From the NCBI RefSeq assembly GCF_014843845.1, contig NZ_JHQS01000063.1, positions 51,972 to 115,971 of the forward strand: a DNA stretch of 64,000 nt. Reading direction: 5' to 3'. Numbering within the stretch: the first letter of the stretch is position 1; every line of letters begins with the position of its first letter. Shown here piece by piece: positions 18,196-26,967 of the stretch. The position numbers were made by a program, and so were the translations under genes. This DNA comes from Mesorhizobium amorphae. GTDB lineage: Bacteria; Pseudomonadota; Alphaproteobacteria; Rhizobiales; Rhizobiaceae. Under the pieces are notes generated by a model. That model saw only the letters and a program-made list of their open reading frames with translations. It was not told the origin of the DNA and did not search any database.

Positions 18196-19268
18196 CCAGC
18201 CCATCAATACGCGTCCGAATAATTCCGGATGTCCTGCGTGAGCATGCGGCGCTGGCTGCTTTTCAATGGGCGCAACGTGACAGCTTGGCTGCGGCCGATC
18301 CTCCCGCCGGTGATGTTGTGGCTGGGATTGACGCACGGCTCGAAAGCAATCTCGATGCACTTCGTATAGCAGGCGGCGATGCGTGGCCTTTTGCGATCGA
18401 ACAATGGGGCGCCTATCCCGAGAAAGGCGAATTGTTCGTCATCGGCTTCCTGGCACTTGAGAATCGGGATGCCGACCTCATCGAACAGGCGGTCGGTTTT
18501 GCGCGGAGCCAACCAGATGCCGATCGCGGCTTGATCGGCGCATTTCGCTGGTTGCCGCCTGCCCCGAACGCCGCCCTAGTCCGATCCTGGCTAGGTGGAG
18601 CGGACCCGACGAAGCGTGGCTTGGCGGCGGCGATCTTGACAGAGTACGGGGTCGATCCCGGTGATCGATTACCGCGGCTGATCGATGACGATAGTGCCTA
18701 TGTGCGGGCGCAAGCCTGTCGATTGGCTGGAACCGTCGGGCGACGAGATTTGGCTGAACAGATCCAAGCTCGATTTGACGACGTTGCTGAACCGGTGCGG
18801 TTCTGGTCGGGCTGGGCTGGGGTTAAACTGGGACTCGGCACTGAAGCGGCGGAGCGCCTGAAGCCCGCTGCAATCGAGGGATCGTTGGAAGCATTGCGGG
18901 CCGTGGTTGAGGCGGGACCGGAAACAACCGTGCGGGCTTGGCTAGGCGGTCTTTTCGAGGCCGAGCCGACGCGGGCGATTGCGGTGCGTGGCGCAGGTAT
19001 GCTGGGCGATCGCGGCGTGCTGACATGGCTCATCCGTCAAATGGGTGTCCCAACGCTCGCGCCAGCGGCAGGAGCTGCATTCCTGCAACTTTTTCCGGAG
19101 GCGTCCAGAGAGGAAGGTCTTTTCGCTACCGATCTGGACGTGCTGGGGGAGGCTTTTCAACAGGACGATGGCCTGTGGGGTGAACTGCCGGTCGCCGCTC
19201 GGATCAAGCATTGGGCGGATGAGAGGGGGCTCCTACCTCGCAGGACAATTCGCGCCGATTCCCACTAA
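18192..19268 (+). CDS. TIGR02270-family (HEAT-like repeat) T6SS-associated protein
   Basis: 358 residues starting at TTG 18192, overlapping the DUF6484 stop. The sequence matches the TIGR02270 pattern known from T6SS effector neighbourhoods: an N-terminal segment with HAALAAFQWAQRD and LDARLESNLDALRIAGG, then alpha-helical HEAT-like units (PDRLIDDDSAYVRAQACRLAGTVGRRDLAEQI is one kind; RAWLGGLFEAEPTRAIAVRGAGMLG another). No signal peptide. Expected to be cytoplasmic and to act as chaperone or adaptor in cargo loading, which is inference. It converges on the immunity-like gene, 29 bases away. Confidence 0.75.
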   Translation: MTSPSIRVRIIPDVLREHAALAAFQWAQRDSLAAADPPAGDVVAGIDARLESNLDALRIAGGDAWPFAIEQWGAYPEKGELFVIGFLALENRDADLIEQAVGFARSQPDADRGLIGAFRWLPPAPNAALVRSWLGGADPTKRGLAAAILTEYGVDPGDRLPRLIDDDSAYVRAQACRLAGTVGRRDLAEQIQARFDDVAEPVRFWSGWAGVKLGLGTEAAERLKPAAIEGSLEALRAVVEAGPETTVRAWLGGLFEAEPTRAIAVRGAGMLGDRGVLTWLIRQMGVPTLAPAAGAAFLQLFPEASREEGLFATDLDVLGEAFQQDDGLWGELPVAARIKHWADERGLLPRRTIRADSH

Positions 19269-19297
19269 TCGGTCTCAAGCAGAAGTTATCAAGCCCC

Positions 19298-19840
19298 TCA
19301 TCCTGATTCACCATCCACCAAATCACGGTAGGTCTGCTCGCTTTGTTGCAGATAGTCGACGAAATCGTCGTAGTAAAATTCGCTGTCGTCGTCGACATAC
19401 ATGATCTTCCAGTCGGTGTCCTTTGGCTCGGCTTTCTTGTTGCCATCGTCCGGATCAGGCAGCACTAGCAGATATTTGGCTGGTGTGATGTCGGAGGTGC
19501 CGATAACCAGTGTATGTTCTGGGTATTCAAGCTCTTCCAGCCAGACGTCATGATACCATTGTGCAAATGCGTTGTTTTTGTAGGCGTTGCCGATGTCTTC
19601 GCAACTCATCAACGAGACATGGGCGTCTACGAAATCCCATCCGTTAGAAAGGGACAAGAATAAACGATAGGCATTGGGTAACCTAAATCCCAGTTGGCTC
19701 TCAAGCGCTTGAATCGCTTGTTCGGAAGCACGTTCGCACAAGGCCGACACCGGGTCATCCTCATCGTTGAAATAGCGATTGCGAATCGCGACCCCGCGAT
19801 CAAGCATTTCCTTCAGACGTTTGGCGTCGATTTCGGCCAT
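19298..19840 (-). CDS. SMI1/KNR4-family protein, putative immunity protein
   Basis: 180 residues. ATG 19840 is preferred over GTG 19849 because a GAGG site lies about 9 bases upstream of it. The SMI1/KNR4 fold is suggested by the pattern ESQLGFRLPNAYRLFLSLSNGWDF with acidic strands later (DTDWKIMYVDDDSEFYYDDF). The family is the commonest immunity superfamily for polymorphic toxins. Strongly acidic, cytosolic, and 2 bases after the putative effector gene, so a cognate toxin-immunity pair is the natural reading. Codon use and lower GC than neighbours fit an acquired cassette. Confidence 0.8.
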   Translation of the reverse strand: MAEIDAKRLKEMLDRGVAIRNRYFNDEDDPVSALCERASEQAIQALESQLGFRLPNAYRLFLSLSNGWDFVDAHVSLMSCEDIGNAYKNNAFAQWYHDVWLEELEYPEHTLVIGTSDITPAKYLLVLPDPDDGNKKAEPKDTDWKIMYVDDDSEFYYDDFVDYLQQSEQTYRDLVDGESG

Positions 19841-19842
19841 GG

Positions 19843-20727
19843 CTAGCACCCTCGTGTGGTGAACTTAGTCACAGTGACATTTCCCTTATCTTTCCGTACG
19901 GCTTTGATCTGTGAACCGCTCGATCCGTTCACCGAGCCATCGAGCCAACGGAAGGGACCGTCGGCCCGGCCGCCCACCAACTGCTTTTCGGTGATGTGAT
20001 CGGCTTGCATGCCAGCAGCCAGCGGATCGCCTTTGGCCTGTTTCTCAGCGCAGGAATGATAGAATTGCGTCGGTTGATTGCAAGGTTCTTGGTCTGGATG
20101 AGAGAACTTCCCGGTAACAGTCGTCTTCTCCCAGTTGTTCGCGTACCTTCGTTGCGCACGGCCGCCGGCTGCATTGGCTGCTGGTGACGGCTTGCGCAGC
20201 TTGGTTGGACAGCTTTTGTTCATTTCCCGGGCTTTGGCGCGCATCTGTTTTTTCTGGCAGTCACTCCAATTAGGGTCGCATTCGAGGTAGATTTCGCCCT
20301 CGCCCGCCACTGGCCCTTGGATGAAACCGCCGAGACAAACAGTGTTTCCGTGGTTCATCTGCAACTTGTCGGACAGTCGGCAGGCATTCTTCCCATCGAG
20401 CTTGACGTCGAAGGAATAGAGGATCCATGCAGCCTCTTTCATGTTGGTGCTGGATTTGACACCGCCAGCCGTGCCTGGCTCGTCGCCGGTGCAGCGTGAG
20501 AGTTCGGAACCCTTGATGGCAGCCATATTGCCGCCATCGACTTTGACGGTGGTAGTGCCTCCCGTCAGATCCGAGGACATGGAGATAATGATTGGATAGG
20601 GGATAGGCACTGGGCCCCCAGGCGAGGGCGTCTTGCACACATCCGGCAACGTGGACTTGGAAATGCCCATCGATCCCTTGTGCGCCAGCGAGTTCGAGGT
20701 CCCGTTGATATGTATGGTGACTGACAT
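19843..20727 (-). CDS. PAAR-like DUF4150 protein with C-terminal HNH-like domain, putative T6SS nuclease effector
   Basis: 294 residues. The N-terminal DUF4150 (PAAR-like) domain, about 1-135, shows PDVCKTPSPGGPVPIPYPI, the GG(T)TTVKVDGG strand and HGNTVCLGG. A Cys-rich, basic linker follows. The C-terminal part has YHSCAEKQAKGDP, ADHITEKQLVGG (Asp243-His244), then FRWLDGSVN and SGSQI. The D-H-x-x-E-x-Q-L-x-G-G ... D-x-x-x-N-x-x-x-G-x-Q-I spacing resembles HNH/His-Me-finger nuclease toxins. It would sharpen the VgrG tip and be delivered with it. Downstream SMI1/KNR4 gene is its likely antidote; DUF2169 its likely loader. Nuclease activity is inferred from motifs. Confidence 0.75.
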   Translation of the reverse strand: MSVTIHINGTSNSLAHKGSMGISKSTLPDVCKTPSPGGPVPIPYPIIISMSSDLTGGTTTVKVDGGNMAAIKGSELSRCTGDEPGTAGGVKSSTNMKEAAWILYSFDVKLDGKNACRLSDKLQMNHGNTVCLGGFIQGPVAGEGEIYLECDPNWSDCQKKQMRAKAREMNKSCPTKLRKPSPAANAAGGRAQRRYANNWEKTTVTGKFSHPDQEPCNQPTQFYHSCAEKQAKGDPLAAGMQADHITEKQLVGGRADGPFRWLDGSVNGSSGSQIKAVRKDKGNVTVTKFTTRGC

Positions 20728-20730
20728 GCG

Positions 20731-21780
20731 TCAATTGCTCGAGTTCGGTGTGCGTAGAAGGATCGCGGCCCGGTGGCCGGATTCGGAACCAGCCAGGATC
20801 AGGTTTAGTGTGCCGACCGCATAGGCACGTTCGGCCGCCTGCGTGGCCAGCGTCACCAGCAGTGGAATTGTTGCGGCGCCTGTATCTCCCCAGCAGTCGG
20901 CCGGAGCAATGAAATCAGCGGGAGCGCGAAACCTCTGCCCCATCCGCGCGAGCATGAAGCCGAACTCATCAGCTCTGTAACTTTCGCCATTCTGGTCGCA
21001 ATAAATCATGTCAACCTGTTCACCTTCCGGCAGTGCCGAAAGAGCAGATTTCACGGCCCGGCTGAGGCCCCAGCCAAGACAAACGCCATCCACTTTGATG
21101 GGAACCTCCTCGCGGTCAAGCGCCACGGCTTCGATCAGCGCACATGGGCGCACCGTACGCTCACGCGCCGTCGCCAGGTTGGAGATCAAGCACACGCCGG
21201 CGGCTTCGCCAGGGATGAATCCCCAGGCATTGTAGGTGGCATGAAGTTGCCGATTCTTGTCCAGCCAGCCCACCGTCTCAGCGGCCAGCCAGCTGTCCAA
21301 ACCTACTACGGCGGCCCAGCGGCCATGGCCGTTGCGCAGCATCTGAACGGCATGGTGAATTGCCGCGCCGCCAGAGGCATGACCATGCATCACGGCAGAC
21401 AGAACACCAAGGCCGCGCAAATTTTCCGACAGCCGCGCCATGATCCGCTCACTCAATTGCTGATCAAGGCCGGGGCGTGGCTCGGGCAGGGCAATGACCA
21501 TTGGCAAGGGTCCAAACTCGACTGCATTTGGAATGGCTTTGATGGCGTCCGCAAAAGCCGCAATGGCAAACTCGACAAGGCGCTCTTCCAGTGACAAATC
21601 CGGTCGCGAAACGGGAGGGTGGGCGACGATCGCCGGTTCGTTGTGTTGATCAAGAAAAGTCGGATGCTCAAGGAAACGTGCAATACCGGCCCGCACTGCC
21701 GCGGCGGATGCTGCTGCAGTCAGGCCGACCGCCGTGCACGCGCCGGTAGATAGGACACATATGCGATCGTCTCCTCTCAT
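20731..21780 (-). CDS. Ketosynthase/thiolase-like protein with degenerate active site (T6SS effector loading)
   Basis: 349 residues from ATG 21780, overlapping the DUF2169 stop as ATGA. The order of beta-ketoacyl-synthase landmarks is kept but catalytic residues are not. The nucleophile region reads VMHGHASGGAAIHHA, with His134 where Cys is expected. The first histidine motif reads IYCDQNGESY instead of xEAHGTGT, and the second reads ADCWGDTGAAT instead of GHxxGAAG. Such proteins recur beside DUF2169 and PAAR-like genes. A structural or chaperone role in cargo loading is more plausible than condensation chemistry. Confidence 0.75.
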   Translation of the reverse strand: MRGDDRICVLSTGACTAVGLTAAASAAAVRAGIARFLEHPTFLDQHNEPAIVAHPPVSRPDLSLEERLVEFAIAAFADAIKAIPNAVEFGPLPMVIALPEPRPGLDQQLSERIMARLSENLRGLGVLSAVMHGHASGGAAIHHAVQMLRNGHGRWAAVVGLDSWLAAETVGWLDKNRQLHATYNAWGFIPGEAAGVCLISNLATARERTVRPCALIEAVALDREEVPIKVDGVCLGWGLSRAVKSALSALPEGEQVDMIYCDQNGESYRADEFGFMLARMGQRFRAPADFIAPADCWGDTGAATIPLLVTLATQAAERAYAVGTLNLILAGSESGHRAAILLRTPNSSN

Positions 21781-22823
21781 TTTGCGGTGGCCATTTCTGT
21801 AGTCGCGCGGATGCGCTGGCGCTCCCAAATACGAGTCTCGCGCAATTGCGTAACGCGGCTATGGCATTCCAGATGCGAGTGCCAGACCAGAGACACCGCC
21901 GGCAGGTCTGGCTCGAAGAAGACTGTGTGGAGTTTTGCGTCGTGCCGCATTTCGGTCAGGTCATCGAACTCGGTTTCCATGACAAATGAAATCTGTGGCA
22001 AACTGAATCGAAGCAGCCCGGACGGATGTAGACCCTGCAGCAAAACGGGTTCGCCGCCGCGCAGATAGCCCGGGACTTGTTGATCGGCGGGCGCCTGCTG
22101 GTGGTACCGCGGATCGAAATCCAGGGGCAACAGCGGCAGCCTTTCGTCCTCCCAAGTCTTGTCATAGGTGCCGGCGTAGCGACGGCGCTGCGGCCAATGT
22201 CCAGCAATAGCACCGAACCCGGCGGGCTGCGGCCGATCACTGCGCGACGAAATAAACGCGCGAGGATCCTCAATGTTCGGGATCGGCGTACCGGTCAGGG
22301 CACTGGTCGACGTGCTAAAGCCCACGCCGACCGGATTCGGCTCGTACCAGACCGGGCCATTCGGCCCGGCTTTTCCGGCGGCATCCATACCCCCAAAGGC
22401 GCGGGTCCAGGTGATTGGCATACGCACAAAAGGCTCGGGAGTCCCGGGTCGTCCGCCCTGCCACGCGCGATTTCCGAAGACAACCAGGTCTTTGCGCAGT
22501 GGGCCGACCTGGATCGCGACATGCAGTCGTTCGGCCACATGACCGCTTGGAGCGCAGGCATGCCCCTCGACAAGGACGTCGGTGGCGAGCTTGAGATGAG
22601 GCAGGTCGCTGTCCGCGCGCAAATACATCGCAGCGCCTTCGCCGGCAAACTCCGGTGCAAGTTTGACGTCGGGTTGAAGCTTCTGATCCTGCAAGGTGAG
22701 ACTGCCGTCTTCGGCGATGAGGAAGCGGCCCCGCAACGCAACGAGCCAGACCTCGCGCCCGTCCATATCGCGTACCCAGGCTCGGTTCGCTTTATAGGGC
22801 GTGGAGTTGTTCAACGCCCACAT
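21777..22823 (-). CDS. DUF2169-family T6SS effector adaptor
   Basis: 348 residues from ATG 22823, which has GGAG 6 bases upstream; the longer frame begins at GTG 22835. The N-terminus MWALNNSTPYKANRAWVRDMDG and following VWLVALRGRFLIAEDG are the hallmark of DUF2169 (PF09937). Other family signs are VFGNRAWQGG, PFVRMPITWTRAFGG and FDPRYHQQAPADQQ. DUF2169 proteins are adaptors that load PAAR-containing effectors on VgrG and are not secreted themselves. The neighbours (ketosynthase-like, DUF4150 effector) fit that role. Confidence 0.88.
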   Translation of the reverse strand: MWALNNSTPYKANRAWVRDMDGREVWLVALRGRFLIAEDGSLTLQDQKLQPDVKLAPEFAGEGAAMYLRADSDLPHLKLATDVLVEGHACAPSGHVAERLHVAIQVGPLRKDLVVFGNRAWQGGRPGTPEPFVRMPITWTRAFGGMDAAGKAGPNGPVWYEPNPVGVGFSTSTSALTGTPIPNIEDPRAFISSRSDRPQPAGFGAIAGHWPQRRRYAGTYDKTWEDERLPLLPLDFDPRYHQQAPADQQVPGYLRGGEPVLLQGLHPSGLLRFSLPQISFVMETEFDDLTEMRHDAKLHTVFFEPDLPAVSLVWHSHLECHSRVTQLRETRIWERQRIRATTEMATAK

Positions 22824-22903
22824 GTTGAGCTCCACTCATGGCCGGCCTTGTCCATGCCCATGGTGAATTGATGCGGATACCCCATCTGGTTCCAGATTTG
22901 CAT
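22811..22903 (-). CDS. Possible 30-codon ORF linking tagF and DUF2169
   Basis: An ATG at 22903 shares a base with the tagF stop (TGATG) and the frame ends at 22811, past the DUF2169 start codon at 22823. The peptide begins MQIWNQMGYPHQFTMG. The ribosome site of DUF2169 lies inside this frame. It could couple DUF2169 translation to tagF or be chance; no family is recognised. Confidence 0.2.
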   Translation of the reverse strand: MQIWNQMGYPHQFTMGMDKAGHEWSSTCGR

Positions 22904-23430
22904 CAGCTGGTCTCCAGGCTGGCAGCGAAGACCTGCTCCAGCGTCGCTTGCGGCGACTGCGGGTCGATGTCGAAAATGTCCGAACGGCTGGTCCACATCA
23001 CCAGGTCGCTGATGATCTCGTCGCCTGCCTCGACAGGCGGCACCGGCAATGCGGACAGTGCGCTATCCAGTTCGTCCGGCGTCAGCTCGCCCTGTTGGGC
23101 GGCGGCCGCCGTTTCCTCGATCCTGGCGAACCATGCATCGGCATGAGCCAGTTGCAAGGAAGCTTCGGAGAGCTGCGCGACAACACTCAATGGGAATTGC
23201 CTGCCGACCCTGTCGGCGCTCTGCAGAACAATACCTGCCGATGCGCCGAAAGTGGCTGGGCCGGCCAGAAAGCGCAGCGCGGTGCCGCGCGGCCAGGAGT
23301 CCGAGCCGATCAGCGGGACGAGATGCTGCGCCAGCCAGCGGTCCCAGACGCGAACAAAATCCGCCGTCAGCCGCCGCGATACGAAATCGCCGGTGGCTGG
23401 CATTTTGCCGTAGAGGCCGGGCAGGATCAT
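22903..23430 (-). CDS. tagF: T6SS-associated protein TagF
   Basis: 175 residues starting at ATG 23430, overlapping the tssM2 stop as ATGA; an alternative ATG at 23445 would add five residues. The start MILPGLYGKMPATGDFVSRRL is the typical TagF opening, followed by FVRVWDRWL and GRQFPLSVVAQ. TagF represses T6SS post-translationally in the threonine-phosphorylation pathway or independently of it. In Agrobacterium it is fused to PppA; here it is a separate gene at the end of the structural operon. Confidence 0.9.
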   Translation of the reverse strand: MILPGLYGKMPATGDFVSRRLTADFVRVWDRWLAQHLVPLIGSDSWPRGTALRFLAGPATFGASAGIVLQSADRVGRQFPLSVVAQLSEASLQLAHADAWFARIEETAAAAQQGELTPDELDSALSALPVPPVEAGDEIISDLVMWTSRSDIFDIDPQSPQATLEQVFAASLETS

Positions 23431-26400
23431 ATCTGTGGCGGACATGTGAATTTCTTGAACATCTCCAGATTGTAGGGGTTCTCGACGCTGGCGGCCTTGA
23501 GCTCGAAATCGGCGTACATGCCTTTCGTGCCGAGCCGCAGGCTGTAGACGTCGGAGAGCGAGGTTCCGGTGAAGCGGCCGCCCTTCAGCATCCTTAGCCA
23601 GGCCCAGCTGCCGGTTTCGTTGAGCATGATTTCGGGCGAGCCGTCGATCGGCTGGAAGGCGAGCGAAATCACGCCGGTGCCGTCCTTGCCGGGCCAGGTC
23701 ATCGGTTGCGGCCGCGTCGCGTTGTTGTAGTAGACGAGGCTCTGGCCATCGAGATTGAGTGTCACGCGCGTGACGTTGGGAGACAGGTCCTTCGGTTCGA
23801 GCGTGAAGCTCATCACTGGGCCAGTACCGCCGGGGAAAAGATCGTCGCGGATGCGCCTTGCCTGTTCGAATGCCGCCAGCGCCGCAGGGTCGAGGCCGAA
23901 ATCGGCGCGCCATTTCCAGGGCTGGCTGGCGGTGTCGACATAGCTGATCAAATGATCGTTGGTGAAGGCGTCGATCAGGCCGGCCGGTCCGAACAGGCGG
24001 GCGAAATCGCGGACATTGACGTCCACCGCACTCTCCGGGCTGAACGGATAGCGGTCGTTGAGCGCCGCTTGGCAGAACGGCAGGATGTCGGCGCGCCAGA
24101 TGGCGTTGAGCTCCGAGGTGACCGCCTTCTGAGTCAGGCCGCTGGTGTCGCCGGCGATGCCGCCCAGCCAGTCGTCGATCGGATCGGGCAGGATCTGCGC
24201 CTGCCTGGCGACGGCGCCGGTCAATTCGGCAAGCCCGCCCTGTTTCTTGATGGCGTCCTGCGGATCCGGATTGGCGGTGACCGTCTGCAGCACGTTGGAG
24301 AGTGCCGTCAGCGCCACAACGGCAGCGTCGAGCGCCGGCGGCTGGCCGTCGACCTCGGCGATCGCGCCCTTGAGCGGCTTGAAGTGTTCGGCCACCAGGC
24401 TGCCGGTCAGGTCCACCTGGTCGGCGGAGCCGGCGCGCGGCAGCAGCTTTGCCCCGGTCTTCACGACCTTGCCGAGCTTGCCGAGCTTGCTGAGCAGTTT
24501 CGAGCCGCCCTTCGCCGCCGCCTTGTTGTCTCCCGCGGGCGCCTCATCCGACCGGGTCAGATCCGTCTCCTGGATCACCGCCGTCAGCAGCCGTTTCAGC
24601 GCGGAGTCGGCGCTGGAAAGGTCCTTGAGGTTTTCGCTGGCGACATTCAGGTCGCTCAGTGGCGCCAGCCTCATGTCGCGCAGAAAACTGTCCCATTGCG
24701 CGATGTAGTCGTCGTAGTAGAGCTTCAGAATGTCCTCGGACAGTGCCGAGACCGAGGTTTCGGAATTCTCCGAGCAGCCGCCGGCAAACACCGCGCGATC
24801 CAGTGCCGCCTGTGCCGCCACATCCTCGACCCGGTCGAGAACGGCATCGTGGAAGCCGGCATAGGTGAAGGCGCCTGAAACGCCGACGCGAAGTGTCTTG
24901 TCGGAACGGCGGGCAAAGACCTTGGCGCCGTTGGGGCCGGCGAAATTGGCGGGGATCCATTCCTTGACCGCGGCCACTTCCGGGTCGGCCAGAAGCTGCT
25001 TGTAGGCGCGCTGTGGCAACGAAATCGTGCATACCGTCTTCAGCGCCTCGGCGACCAGCGCCTTGTCGGGCGCTATGTAGTTGTCGTCGACCGCCATGCG
25101 GCGGATCGCGGCAAGCTGATGCTCCTCCGCGTCAGTGGTTGGGAAGGGCGGCGCGGGCGCGAATTCGGGCAGGCTGTTCACCCACCAGCTCTGCGCGAAG
25201 TCGGCATCCATCTGCGACAGGCCGGTCATCATGCGATAGGTCTTCAGCGCGCCGAGCATGAAATCCGGATCGCGGATCTGCCGCCACATCGTCGCCTCGA
25301 GCAGCGCCACCATGTGCGGCTCGAGAACATTGCGCAGCGCGTGGTCGTAAGTGTCGGCCTGGGCGCGCAACAGTTCCGCCGACGCCGAAGGGCCAAGCAG
25401 ATCCTGGACTGCATCGGGCGGCGCCGTGCGCGCGACCGCCACCTCGTCCATGGCGCCGAGGGCGCCGTCGATGGCGGGCTGCTCCACCGATGGCGGGTTC
25501 TCGCCGGCCGTGGTCAGCGGCGCCTGCAGCGCCTCGAACTGGCCGGCCTGCGCCGTGATCGCGTTGCGGTTGTCAAAGTAGGACCAGGTGAACAGGCCGC
25601 CGGCAAGCAAGGCCGCCGCCGTGCATGCGGCGGCTGCGCCGCGCCAGATCCAGGTGCGACGGCGCTGCGCCAGCGGGTCGAAGGTTCCGAGACCGGCCTC
25701 CTTGAAGATGACCTCGGTCAAAAGGTTCTTCAGGAAGAAGCTGCGCTTTTCAATCCTTGGCGCCGGCATGGCGCGTCGCGGCGGCAGACCGAACGAGGAC
25801 GACAATGCCGCGGTCAGCCGGTCGATGGGCGCGCCTTCCTGGGTCGCCGATGTCAGATAGAGGCCGCGCAGCCAGGCGGCCTCCTCGTAGCGGCTTTCGC
25901 CGAACATCGCTTCGATCAGCACCTGGATCGGTTCGGAGAGGCTCGCCAGCTGGGCAGGAAACCGGAATATCTCGGCGCGCGAGGCGAGCTTGTCCTCGTC
26001 CTCCAGGCGCGGCACCAGACGCCGTTCGAGTTCGGCCGCGAGCGTCGTGATTTCCCGTTCGATGGTCTTGGCGTCGACGCGCGCATCGAGCGCGAAGGTC
26101 GTCCCCCACACCTGCTCGCGCGAAGCCGTCGACAGGCCGCCGAAGAAAGGCTCGAAGCCCTTGATCAGGTCGGCCTTGGTCAGCATCAGATAGACCGGCA
26201 GCCGGATCTCGAGCCGGTCGTTGAGTTCGGCCAGCCGGCGGCGGATCTTGCGGCCATGCGCCTTGATGGCTTCGTCACCCTCGGAAAGCGTGTCGATCGA
26301 CAGCGCGACGATCACGCCGTTCAGCGCCCGGCGCCCGCGGTGCTTCTTCAACAGGTCGAGGAAGCCCAGCCATTCCGCCGCATCGACGTCGGGCTGGCTT

Positions 26401-26966
26401 TCCTGCTGGACATAGCGGCCGGCGGTGTCGATCAGAACCGCGTTCTCCGAGAAGAACCAGTCGCAATTGCGGGTGCCGCCAACGCCTTGCAGATCGTCGG
26501 TCAGGTCGATGGGAAAGGTCAGACCGGACTGCCGCAAGGCCGTGGTCTTGCCCGTGGCCGGCGGCCCGACGATCACATACCACGGCATCTCGCGCAGGAA
26601 CTTGCGCCCGCCCAGCTTGCGACGTTTCAGCTCGGCCATCACCTCGGCGAACTTGGCGCCGACGGCGGCGACGTTCTCTTCGCCGGGGCCGAGCGGTTTT
26701 TCCGCGACCGGCGCGGCGATCTCGGCCACGAACAGGCGGTTGGCGCGGATGGCGCGGCGCTGGGCGATAATCAGCCAGATCAGCCACAGGATGATCAGCC
26801 CCGCGATGATGGCGATGCGCACATTGTCGGAATCGAAAGGCGAATAGGGACCGACCTGGACGATCGGGCCGAAGATCCAGATGACCGCCGAAAGCAGCGT
26901 GATGCCGATCAGCGTCCACAACCAGCGCGATGTCAGGACCGCCCAGAGGAAGCGCAGGATGAACAT
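23427..26966 (-). CDS. tssM: T6SS membrane complex subunit TssM (IcmF), copy 2
   Basis: 1179 residues. Membrane segments lie near 15-35 and 50-67, and a third near 435-455. Walker A is GPPATGKTT (134-142), followed by DTAGRYVQQES. The periplasmic half ends with SFTLEPKDLSPNVTRVTLNLDGQ and the C-terminal YADFELKAASVENPY. This copy lies between tssL2 and tagF in the structural operon and is the one expected to serve the core machine. It differs from copy 1 in the N-terminus (FILRFLWAVLTSRWLWTLIG) and in a Lys/Gly/Ala-rich insert around 790-830 (KAAAKGGSKLLSKLGKLGK). Confidence 0.96.
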   Translation of the reverse strand: MFILRFLWAVLTSRWLWTLIGITLLSAVIWIFGPIVQVGPYSPFDSDNVRIAIIAGLIILWLIWLIIAQRRAIRANRLFVAEIAAPVAEKPLGPGEENVAAVGAKFAEVMAELKRRKLGGRKFLREMPWYVIVGPPATGKTTALRQSGLTFPIDLTDDLQGVGGTRNCDWFFSENAVLIDTAGRYVQQESQPDVDAAEWLGFLDLLKKHRGRRALNGVIVALSIDTLSEGDEAIKAHGRKIRRRLAELNDRLEIRLPVYLMLTKADLIKGFEPFFGGLSTASREQVWGTTFALDARVDAKTIEREITTLAAELERRLVPRLEDEDKLASRAEIFRFPAQLASLSEPIQVLIEAMFGESRYEEAAWLRGLYLTSATQEGAPIDRLTAALSSSFGLPPRRAMPAPRIEKRSFFLKNLLTEVIFKEAGLGTFDPLAQRRRTWIWRGAAAACTAAALLAGGLFTWSYFDNRNAITAQAGQFEALQAPLTTAGENPPSVEQPAIDGALGAMDEVAVARTAPPDAVQDLLGPSASAELLRAQADTYDHALRNVLEPHMVALLEATMWRQIRDPDFMLGALKTYRMMTGLSQMDADFAQSWWVNSLPEFAPAPPFPTTDAEEHQLAAIRRMAVDDNYIAPDKALVAEALKTVCTISLPQRAYKQLLADPEVAAVKEWIPANFAGPNGAKVFARRSDKTLRVGVSGAFTYAGFHDAVLDRVEDVAAQAALDRAVFAGGCSENSETSVSALSEDILKLYYDDYIAQWDSFLRDMRLAPLSDLNVASENLKDLSSADSALKRLLTAVIQETDLTRSDEAPAGDNKAAAKGGSKLLSKLGKLGKVVKTGAKLLPRAGSADQVDLTGSLVAEHFKPLKGAIAEVDGQPPALDAAVVALTALSNVLQTVTANPDPQDAIKKQGGLAELTGAVARQAQILPDPIDDWLGGIAGDTSGLTQKAVTSELNAIWRADILPFCQAALNDRYPFSPESAVDVNVRDFARLFGPAGLIDAFTNDHLISYVDTASQPWKWRADFGLDPAALAAFEQARRIRDDLFPGGTGPVMSFTLEPKDLSPNVTRVTLNLDGQSLVYYNNATRPQPMTWPGKDGTGVISLAFQPIDGSPEIMLNETGSWAWLRMLKGGRFTGTSLSDVYSLRLGTKGMYADFELKAASVENPYNLEMFKKFTCPPQI

Positions 26967-26967
26967 C

